The translations under genes and the position numbers were made by a program. From JAOXRU01 sp965247735 (GTDB lineage: Bacteria > Bacteroidota > Bacteroidia > Flavobacteriales > Flavobacteriaceae), in contig CBDFHN010000002.1 in assembly GCA_965247735.1 (NCBI GenBank), forward strand, positions 4,154,001 to 4,218,000: DNA of 64,000 nucleotides, in the 5' to 3' direction. Under the pieces are notes generated by a model. That model saw only the letters and a program-made list of their open reading frames with translations, did no database searches and had not been told where the DNA came from. Below are positions 57,894-64,000 of this stretch, in pieces. Numbering within the stretch: the first letter of the stretch is position 1; every line of letters begins with the position of its first letter.

Positions 57894-59633
57894 TTAACCT
57901 AGAATCATTCCAGCAATTGTTGCAGAAATTAAAGAAGCTATTGTACCTCCAATTAATGCCTTCATCCCAAATTCAGAGAGTGTTTTTCGTTGCCCTGGTG
58001 CTAGAGATCCTATACCTCCAATTTGAATACCTATAGATGCAAAATTTGCAAATCCACATAACATATAAGTGGCCATCGTAACAGATTTATTAAAGGTAAG
58101 ATGTGTTGCGTTTGCGGTGTCTTTAAGGCCAGAAAGCTGTATGTATCCAACAAATTCACTAGCTGCAAGTTTTACACCTAGCAATTGCCCCATAAGCATC
58201 ATGTCTTCATTAGCAACTCCGATTAGCCACATTAATGGTGCAAAAATAACTCCAAGAATAAATTCTAAAGAAAGGGAATTATAGGAAGTGTTTTCAGCAA
58301 TAATTGTATTTAGTGATTTAAAATGCCAATCAATATCAAAATAAGCTATTGAAAATCCATCAAATCCAGCAATTCCACCTAAAATACCATTTAGCATTGC
58401 GATAATAGCAACAAATACTAATAACATTGCTCCTACATTTACAGCTAACTTTAAACCTTCAGTAGTACCATTTGCAATAGCGTCAAGGATATTGCTTCCT
58501 ATTTTTTCTGATGATACTCTTACATCAGTATTTACAGCTTCTGCTTGAGGGTACAATATTTTTGAGATTACAATTGCTCCTGGAGCGGCCATAACGGAGG
58601 CGGCTAAAAGGTGTTTGGCAAAATATAATTTTAATTCTGGATCATCACCACCTAAAAAACCAATATATGCTGCTAATACTGCTCCAGCTACGGTTGCCAT
58701 TCCACCAATCATAACCAAGAGCATTTCTGACTTGTTCATTTTTTCTAAATAGGCCTTGATTAGCAATGGTGCTTCTGTTTGCCCTAAGAAAATATTACCA
58801 GCAATGCTTAAGCTTTCTGCTCCTGATATTTTTAATGCCTTAGATAGTAGCCAAGCTAGTGCTTTTACTACCTTTTGTATTACACCCAAGTAGAATAGTA
58901 CGGAGGTTAATGCGGAGAAAAATATTATAGTCGGTAATACTTGAAAAGCAAATATAAACCCAAAAGTGTTCATGTCGGCTACTAGTCCTTTAAAAAGGAA
59001 TTCGCTTCCTGCCTGTGTAAATTCTAAAACATTTACAAACAATTTTCCTATAGTGTCAAAAATAGCTTGTATAAAAGGGATTTTTAATACTCCTATGGCA
59101 ATTATGATTTGTATAGATAAGCCAATTCCTACCGTTTTCCAGTTTACGGCTCTCCTGTTACTACTGAATAAAAAGGCAATAAAAAGCAAAGAAAGCATTC
59201 CTAATATTCCTCTCCATAAACTAGTTATAGTAAAACCTTCACTTGGTATGAGTGCTACTTTTTTTAATGGAGCATCAATTTTGGAGTTGTTTTTAAGTTG
59301 AAATTCCATTCCATTTCCTTTAAAGGAAAGAATACTATCTGAGAGTGTGGTAATTTTGTATGTTACAACAGTGTCTTTTGGACTGTCGTAATAGAAAAGC
59401 AATATATTGTTTTGATGCAAGTAATTTCCTGATGCTTTTAAATTGTTTTCTGAAGCTATGGTGTATCTAAATTTACCTTCTTTTAGATGTAATGAATCTG
59501 TTTGATGAAGTGCAACTGCAGTTGTGTCATTTGCTGTGATAGAACTAAAATTCCAGCTTTTCTCAATGTCTTGTGCGTTTAGTGCAAAAGTAATTAGAAA
59601 TGCGATGCTAAAGGAAACAATTGCTTTTTTCAA
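57894..59633 (-). CDS. NupC-type concentrative nucleoside transporter with extra exported N-terminal domain
   Basis: This 579-aa protein has residues from about 140 that match CNT nucleoside transporters: LGMLSLLFIAFLFSSNRRAVNW, the NIFLGQTEAPLLIKAYLEKM binding motif, GGMATVAGAVLAAYIG, and ANEDMMLMGQLLGVKLAASEFVGYIQL. Before it lies a signal peptide (ends LNAQ) and a beta-rich domain of about 110 residues (WNFSSITAND, GKFRYTIASENNLKASGNYL). E. coli NupC has no such domain. It imports nucleosides with cations. The start codon is TTG. The nearby thyA/folA genes fit nucleotide metabolism. Confidence 0.92.
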   Translation of the reverse strand: MKKAIVSFSIAFLITFALNAQDIEKSWNFSSITANDTTAVALHQTDSLHLKEGKFRYTIASENNLKASGNYLHQNNILLFYYDSPKDTVVTYKITTLSDSILSFKGNGMEFQLKNNSKIDAPLKKVALIPSEGFTITSLWRGILGMLSLLFIAFLFSSNRRAVNWKTVGIGLSIQIIIAIGVLKIPFIQAIFDTIGKLFVNVLEFTQAGSEFLFKGLVADMNTFGFIFAFQVLPTIIFFSALTSVLFYLGVIQKVVKALAWLLSKALKISGAESLSIAGNIFLGQTEAPLLIKAYLEKMNKSEMLLVMIGGMATVAGAVLAAYIGFLGGDDPELKLYFAKHLLAASVMAAPGAIVISKILYPQAEAVNTDVRVSSEKIGSNILDAIANGTTEGLKLAVNVGAMLLVFVAIIAMLNGILGGIAGFDGFSIAYFDIDWHFKSLNTIIAENTSYNSLSLEFILGVIFAPLMWLIGVANEDMMLMGQLLGVKLAASEFVGYIQLSGLKDTANATHLTFNKSVTMATYMLCGFANFASIGIQIGGIGSLAPGQRKTLSEFGMKALIGGTIASLISATIAGMILG

Positions 59634-59754
59634 ACTTTTAGAATTTTAGAATTTGTAAGGGGTTAATTTAGTAATAAAATTAAACATCACGAAACTTAAT
59701 GAGTTTCATTCGTTATTAAATACAAAGAATAAGATTGTTTTTGAAGCTAAATTA

Positions 59755-60405
59755 TTATTTTCTTCTGGAGATTTCATCTCTTATTTTAGCAGCTTTTTCA
59801 TAATCTTCATTTGTTACTGCTTTAGCTAAGAGTTTGTCTAATTCTTTTAAAGGTAGATTTTTGTAGGTATTATCTATTTCTTTTTTTGAATCGTCTTTGT
59901 CTTGTAATATTTCGTCTACAATAATACTTACCTCTTTTGTTTGCTCTGGATTTGTTTTTGGAACATTTTCTTCCTCAGTATCTTTGGTAGAAAATTTCAA
60001 AAAGATTCCAGCTTTATCCAATATGGTTTTATAAGTAAAAATAGGCGCTTTAAACCTAAGTGCAAGTGCAATGGCATCACTAGTTCTGGCGTCTATAATC
60101 TCTTCAATTTTATCTCTTTCACAGATGATACTAGAGTAGAATACACCATCTACCAACTTGTGTATAATAACTTGCTTAACTACAATTTCAAATCTATCAG
60201 AGAAATTTTTAAAAAGATCATGAGTTAACGGACGAGGAGGCCGTATTTCTTTTTCTAAAGCAATAGCAATTGACTGTGCTTCAAAAGCACCAATAACTAT
60301 TGGGAGTTTTCGATCACCATCTACTTCATTTAAAATTAATGCATAAGCCCCATTTTGTGTTTGGCTATATGAAATTCCTTTTATATTTAATCGTACTAAG
60401 CTCAT
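59755..60405 (-). CDS. Bifunctional nuclease family protein (DUF151) with UVR motif
   Basis: This 216-aa protein has an N-terminal bifunctional nuclease domain (about residues 1-140: LPIVIGAFEAQSIAIALE, RPLTHDLFKNF, IDARTSDAIALALRFKAPIF) and a C-terminal UvrB/UvrC-type helical motif (LKELDKLLAKAVTNEDYEKAAKIRDEISRRK split by a linker). Related proteins show RNase/DNase activity or protein binding. It lies directly downstream of etfA, separated by a terminator. Confidence 0.9.
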   Translation of the reverse strand: MSLVRLNIKGISYSQTQNGAYALILNEVDGDRKLPIVIGAFEAQSIAIALEKEIRPPRPLTHDLFKNFSDRFEIVVKQVIIHKLVDGVFYSSIICERDKIEEIIDARTSDAIALALRFKAPIFTYKTILDKAGIFLKFSTKDTEEENVPKTNPEQTKEVSIIVDEILQDKDDSKKEIDNTYKNLPLKELDKLLAKAVTNEDYEKAAKIRDEISRRK

Positions 60406-60414
60406 AGTTGTATA

Positions 60415-60458
60415 GAAAAAAAGCTGTTTATATAAGAGGATATCTAATATAAACAGCT
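60415..60458 (-). terminator. Terminator of the etf operon
   Basis: AGCTGTTTATAT (60422-60433) and ATATAAACAGCT (60447-60458) form a perfect 12-bp hairpin, followed on the minus strand by seven Ts. It lies between etfA and the DUF151 gene. Confidence 0.85.
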
Positions 60459-60483
60459 CCTTAGGGGCAGCAATTTAAACAAA

Positions 60484-61452
60484 TTATGCGTTCTTTGCCT
60501 TAAATTCTTTTAATTTTTCAATAAGTGTTGGAACCACTTCAAAGGCATCTCCAACTATTCCGTAATCTGCAGCTTTAAAAAATGGAGCTTCAGGATCGGT
60601 ATTGATTACAACTTTTACTTTAGAAGCATTTATTCCTGCTAAGTGTTGAATAGCACCAGAAATACCAATAGCAATATAAAGATTAGAAGCTACAGGTTTT
60701 CCAGTCTGTCCTACATGTTCTCCATGTGGTCTCCATCCCAAATCTGAAACAGGTTTAGAACATGCGGTTGCAGCTCCTAAAACAGCAGCTAAATCTTCAA
60801 TCATTCCCCAGTTTTCTGGACCTTTTAATCCTCTACCTCCAGAAACTACAATTTCTGCATCGGCTATGGTTACTTTTCCTGTTATTTTATCTTCTGATAC
60901 TGCTTTTGTAGAAAAATCGCTATCTGCCAGTGTTGGGCTAAAAGCTTCTGCTGTTGCTGAAGCACTATTTTCTACTAATCCATAAGCATTTTTAGATACT
61001 CCAATAACTTTTTTATCAGTATTAATTGTAGTAAAACCAAATGCTTTATTGGTAAACATCGATCTTTTTACTGTAAATGGACTGTTGCTTTCTGGCAAGG
61101 CAATAGCATTTGAGGCAAAGCCTGCATTAAGTTTAGCGGCCAACATTGGAGCTAAAAACTTGCTGTCAGCACTTGCTCCAGTAACAACTATTGTTGCGCT
61201 TTCGTTTTCTACAGCTTGTTGTATTGTTTTTGTGTATGCTTTGGCATTAAATGTTTCTAATTTACTATCAGAAACTTGTAATATTTTGTCCACTCCGTAG
61301 TTTCCTAATTCAGAAACCTCAGTAGCATTTATGGTAACAGCAGTTACTGTTGTCCCTAGTTGATCAGCAATACCTTTAGCATAAGATGCTGCTTCAAAAG
61401 CACCTTTTTTAAAGGTTCCATTTTCTGATTCTGTATATACTAATATTGACAT
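60484..61452 (-). CDS. etfA: Electron transfer flavoprotein, alpha subunit
   Basis: This 322-aa protein has an N-terminal adenosine-nucleotide-like domain and a C-terminal FAD-binding domain: GRGLKGPENWGMIEDLAAVL, CSKPVSDLGWRPHGEHVGQTG, and IAIGISGAIQHLAGI. With EtfB it carries electrons from acyl-CoA dehydrogenases to the quinone pool. It lies 42 bp downstream of etfB and is followed by a terminator. Confidence 0.95.
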   Translation of the reverse strand: MSILVYTESENGTFKKGAFEAASYAKGIADQLGTTVTAVTINATEVSELGNYGVDKILQVSDSKLETFNAKAYTKTIQQAVENESATIVVTGASADSKFLAPMLAAKLNAGFASNAIALPESNSPFTVKRSMFTNKAFGFTTINTDKKVIGVSKNAYGLVENSASATAEAFSPTLADSDFSTKAVSEDKITGKVTIADAEIVVSGGRGLKGPENWGMIEDLAAVLGAATACSKPVSDLGWRPHGEHVGQTGKPVASNLYIAIGISGAIQHLAGINASKVKVVINTDPEAPFFKAADYGIVGDAFEVVPTLIEKLKEFKAKNA

Positions 61453-61494
61453 GTCTTTCTTTTTTAATCTTAAATAATTACGAGGTTAGCTTGC

Positions 61495-62241
61495 TTATAT
61501 TACTTTAGCTTCGCTATGCAATAGGTTTACAAGTTCATCAATGTTGTTTGCATCAACAAGTTTAACAGCTCCTTTTGGAGCAGGTTTTTCAAACTTTGCT
61601 GTAGTAGTTTCGGAATCAGAATCAATAGCCTCTTTTACAGTAAGTGGTTTTTTTCTGGCCATCATAATTCCTCTCATATTAGGGATTCTAAGATCACTTT
61701 CTTGGACAAGTCCTTTTTGACTAGCAATTACTAAAGGTAAAGTGGTTTCTAGTATTTCTTTACCACCATCTATTTCTCTGGAAGCTGTAGCATTGTTTCC
61801 GTCTACTTCTAGACCTATGCAATTGGCAACAAAGTTAGCATCTAATAATGAAGCTAGCATTCCAGGAACCATACCTCCATTATAATCAATAGATTCTCTA
61901 CCTGTTATTACTAAGTCAAAAGCACCTTCTTTAACGACTGCTTCAAGTTGTTTGGCAACAAAAAAACCATCTGTTGGTTCAACATTTACTCTAATAGCAG
62001 CATCTGCTCCAATTGCTAATGCTTTTCTTAGTGTAGGCTCTGTTTCAGATCCTCCAACATTTACAACAGTAACTGTTGCTCCTTGCTTTTCTTTAAACCA
62101 CATGGCCCTTGTAAGTCCAAACTCATCATTAGGATTAATTACAAATTGCACCCCATTGGTGTCAAATTTAGTATCTCCTTCAGTAAAATTTATTTTGGAA
62201 GTGGTATCAGGAACGTGACTTATACATACGAGTATTTTCAT
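61495..62241 (-). CDS. etfB: Electron transfer flavoprotein, beta subunit
   Basis: This 248-aa protein has the EtfB pattern: MKILVCISHVPDTTSKINF, the VINPNDEFGLTRAM loop, DLVITGRESIDYNGGMVPGMLA for AMP binding, and the recognition loop LRIPNMRGIMMARKKPL. It forms a heterodimer with EtfA. A palindrome shared with the GDSL gene lies about 75 bp upstream of its ATG, pointing to joint control with lipid use. Confidence 0.95.
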   Translation of the reverse strand: MKILVCISHVPDTTSKINFTEGDTKFDTNGVQFVINPNDEFGLTRAMWFKEKQGATVTVVNVGGSETEPTLRKALAIGADAAIRVNVEPTDGFFVAKQLEAVVKEGAFDLVITGRESIDYNGGMVPGMLASLLDANFVANCIGLEVDGNNATASREIDGGKEILETTLPLVIASQKGLVQESDLRIPNMRGIMMARKKPLTVKEAIDSDSETTTAKFEKPAPKGAVKLVDANNIDELVNLLHSEAKVI

Positions 62242-62280
62242 GTGTATTATGTGTTTATGTTTGTATAAAAATTTTCGTCA

Positions 62281-62288
62281 CGAAGATA
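62281..62288 (-). promoter_or_regulatory. -7-like element of etfB
   Basis: Minus-strand TATCTTCG differs from TAnnTTTG by one base and lies 39 bp upstream of the etfB ATG. The shared palindrome (62311-62322) lies 22 bp upstream of it, where a -33 element would be, and no TTG is present there. Confidence 0.4.
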
Positions 62289-62310
62289 CTCACTTATTTG
62301 TTAAAAATAC

Positions 62311-62322
62311 TATGCACGCATA
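62311..62322. promoter_or_regulatory. Palindrome TATGCACGCATA upstream of etfB
   Basis: TATGCACGCATA followed by ATAAA matches the 45275-45291 site (TATGCATGCATAATAAA) with one change. The centre is about 75 bp before the etfB ATG and 110 bp before the pdhB ATG. A common transcription factor is inferred. Confidence 0.55.
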
Positions 62323-62383
62323 ATAAATTTATGTTTTATTTTTTGTGTTGTAATTTAGAGTGTGATATAAGCTATAAATTTAT

Positions 62384-62391
62384 TATTTTTG
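62384..62391 (+). promoter_or_regulatory. -7 element of pdhB
   Basis: TATTTTTG matches TAnnTTTG and lies 35 bp upstream of ATG 62427. No good TTG -33 is visible. Confidence 0.5.
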
Positions 62392-62426
62392 CTTTTCGAT
62401 AACTAAAATAACATTCGACATTTCAT

Positions 62427-63413
62427 ATGAGAACAATACAATTTAGAGAAGCTGTTTGCGAGGCAATGAGCGAAGAAATGAGAACGGACGATTCTATTTA
62501 CCTAATGGGAGAGGAAGTAGCAGAATATAATGGTGCATATAAAGCATCAAAAGGGATGCTAGAAGAGTTTGGTTCTAAGCGAGTAATTGATACTCCAATT
62601 TCTGAACTTGGTTTTGCTGGTATTGGTGTAGGTTCAACAATGGGAGGTAACAGACCTATCATTGAATTTATGACGTTTAACTTTGCTTTAGTTGGAATTG
62701 ATCAAATAATTAATAATGCTGCAAAAATTAGGCAAATGACAGGCGGACAGTTTAGTTGTCCTATTGTTTTTAGAGGTCCAACAGGTTCTGCAGGACAATT
62801 AGGAGCTACACATTCTCAAGCTTTTGAGAGCTGGTTTGCAAATTGTCCAGGGCTAAAAGTGGTTGTACCATCTAACCCTTATGATGCAAAAGGATTGTTA
62901 AAAGCTGCAATTAGAGATAATGACCCTGTTATTTTTATGGAGTCAGAGCAAATGTATGGTGATAAAATGGAAGTGCCAGATGGAGAATATATCATTCCTT
63001 TAGGTGTTGCTGATGTTAAAAGAGAAGGTACAGATGTTACTATTGTTTCTTTTGGTAAGATAATTAAAGAAGCTTATAAAGCTGCTGATGAATTAGCAAA
63101 AGAAGGAATTAGTTGCGAAATTATCGATTTAAGAACTATTCGTCCTTTAGATCGTAAAGCAATTGTAGCTTCAGTTAAAAAAACGAATAGATTGGTTATT
63201 TTAGAGGAGGCATGGCCTTACGGAAATATTGCAACAGAAATTACATATTTGGTGCAATCAGAAGCATTTGATTATTTAGATGCACCAATTATAAAATTAA
63301 ATACTGCTGATACTCCTGCGCCATATTCACCTGTATTATTAGCAGAATGGCTTCCAAATGCTGGTGATGTTGTTAAAGCCGTTAAGAAAGTGTTATATAA
63401 AGCAGAAGTGTAG
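62427..63413 (+). CDS. pdhB: Pyruvate dehydrogenase E1 component, beta subunit
   Basis: This 328-aa E1-beta subunit has the opening RTIQFREAVCEAMSEEM, VIDTPISELGFAGIGVGSTMGG, FRGPTGSAGQLGATHSQAFESW and LEEAWPYGNIATEI as in PdhB/BkdB. With E1-alpha (not in this window) it decarboxylates pyruvate using thiamine diphosphate to feed acetyl-CoA to the TCA cycle. It is divergent from etfB and followed by a terminator, so it is probably monocistronic. A branched-chain 2-oxoacid E1-beta is an alternative, but the neighbours favour PdhB. Confidence 0.9.
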   Translation: MRTIQFREAVCEAMSEEMRTDDSIYLMGEEVAEYNGAYKASKGMLEEFGSKRVIDTPISELGFAGIGVGSTMGGNRPIIEFMTFNFALVGIDQIINNAAKIRQMTGGQFSCPIVFRGPTGSAGQLGATHSQAFESWFANCPGLKVVVPSNPYDAKGLLKAAIRDNDPVIFMESEQMYGDKMEVPDGEYIIPLGVADVKREGTDVTIVSFGKIIKEAYKAADELAKEGISCEIIDLRTIRPLDRKAIVASVKKTNRLVILEEAWPYGNIATEITYLVQSEAFDYLDAPIIKLNTADTPAPYSPVLLAEWLPNAGDVVKAVKKVLYKAEV

Positions 63414-63441
63414 CCAATTTAGACTACATTTGTGAAATAAT

Positions 63442-63479
63442 AAAAGCTTCATCAGTATTTTACTTGGTGAAGCTTTTTT
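63442..63479 (+). terminator. Terminator after pdhB
   Basis: AAAAGCTTCATC (63442-63453) pairs with GGTGAAGCTTTT (63466-63477) with one T-G pair, followed by TT. It lies 28 bp after the pdhB stop. Confidence 0.8.
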
Positions 63480-63618
63480 GTATGATATATCTTACGAAAA
63501 AAGATATGTTAGTTTAGTCTTTAATAAATAATATTAAGTACACTATCGTTAAGATTAGTGAAGAAAATTATGCTTTTGGCATTTTGTTTGATGAGTTACT
63601 TTTTTAAATAGAAATTGT

Positions 63619-64000
63619 ATGCAATTAAAAATTATATTAATTGGAGTTTTAACATTCGTTTTTGGTTTGGCTAATGCACAAACTAAGGTGAGTGGTGAAG
63701 TTATAGATGAGTTTAATAATCCTGTAGCTTTTGCAAATGTAATTTTTGCAAACTCGGCAGAAGGGACTATTACTAATGAAAATGGACGTTTTTATTTGGA
63801 ATCAGACAATGATTATAGTAAAATAGTAGTTTCCTTTGTTGGTTATGCCACTAAAGAAATTGAACTCACCAAAAAAGTTACCTATAAGCTAAAAGTTACC
63901 TTAGCAGAAGGGGAGCAATTAAAGGAAGTTATCGTTTATGTTGGTAGACAGTCTAAAAAAAATAATCCTGCTGTAGATATATTAAAGAAAATTTGGGCTA
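63619..64000 (+). CDS. DUF5686-type protein with N-terminal carboxypeptidase-regulatory-like domain (truncated by window end)
   Basis: ATG 63619 opens a frame of 127 codons that runs off the window. It encodes a signal peptide (ends LANAQ) and then a CarboxypepD_reg-like beta domain (about residues 24-105: GEVIDEFNNPVAFANVIF, GTITNENGRFYLE, VSFVGYATKEIEL), then QLKEVIVYVGRQSKKNNPAVD and ILKKIWA. This is how DUF5686 outer-membrane proteins of flavobacteria begin, with a predicted barrel behind. The pdhB-DUF5686 order supports this. Confidence 0.8.
   Translation, partial: MQLKIILIGVLTFVFGLANAQTKVSGEVIDEFNNPVAFANVIFANSAEGTITNENGRFYLESDNDYSKIVVSFVGYATKEIELTKKVTYKLKVTLAEGEQLKEVIVYVGRQSKKNNPAVDILKKIWA

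Noticed and set aside
1..64000. CRISPR arrays, tRNA or rRNA genes, complete insertion sequences
   Set aside because: No spaced identical repeats with unique spacers, no cloverleaf or TTCGAATC-type arms and no transposase-like protein were seen by eye on either strand. A tRNAscan or HMM search could still find something I missed.

Overview
The window looks like a chromosomal segment of a flavobacterium (Bacteroidota, probably Flavobacteriaceae). The DNA is AT-rich, and exported proteins carry short Sec or lipoprotein signals of the ...NAQ or ...SC type. Several promoters fit the Bacteroidota pattern TTG-N17-23-TAnnTTTG. Gene families and order (DUF6089-uppS-bamA-skp-skp-murI, etfBA beside pdhB, a clade II nos cluster) are typical of that group. 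No rRNA, tRNA, CRISPR array, integrase or complete transposon was seen.

Positions 1-11.7 kb form a loose accessory region, all on the + strand, with long intergenic gaps. It holds two Crp/Fnr-type regulators, a secreted M20 peptidase, an S41 peptidase, an AraC-type regulator followed by an exported VOC protein, an amidohydrolase-like protein and small membrane proteins. The gaps hold a 21-bp tandem repeat (4288-4490), three copies of a dispersed ~120-bp repeat, a frameshifted Tat-signal remnant and several near-perfect dyads. These include dyads placed just after each regulator gene.

Positions 11.7-15.4 kb (- strand) form a compact DNA-alkylation repair operon: AraC-methyltransferase (the C-terminal part of Ada), a 2OG-Fe(II) oxygenase, a stand-alone Ada metal-binding domain, AlkB, an unrecognised 156-aa protein and an AlkD-like glycosylase. 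It has a good promoter at 15388-15418. Positions 15.4-25.8 kb carry two SDR proteins, a TPR histidine kinase without a response regulator, a third Crp/Fnr protein, lipoproteins, a macro-domain/MBL-fold pair and a DbpA-like helicase. Two decayed copies of a palindromic intergenic repeat lie here.

Positions 25.9-36 kb hold an atypical (clade II, Sec-exported) nitrous oxide reductase cluster. It reads cytochrome c, fasciclin lipoprotein, nosZ, a membrane protein, nosL, a CopD-like protein, nosD, nosF, nosY, and then a large FMN-barrel-like protein. A divergent Rrf2-family gene with three Fe-S-type cysteines adjoins it. The shared control region holds a perfect 11-bp dyad and a separate Crp/Fnr-like dyad about 43 bp upstream of the likely nos start. 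No nitrite or NO reductase gene is in the window, so N2O respiration without full denitrification is possible.

Positions 36-64 kb are mostly housekeeping: lpxD, GH3-like protein, clpX-clpP-tig, GDSL lipase/esterase, pdxJ, CBS-nadK, uppS-bamA-skp-skp-murI, folA, thyA, a CNT nucleoside transporter with an extra exported N-terminal domain, a bifunctional nuclease, etfA/etfB, pdhB and a truncated DUF5686 gene at the right edge. A MITE-like element sits at 55111-55435. A TATGCAYGCATA palindrome lies upstream of both the GDSL gene and etfB, suggesting a shared regulator.
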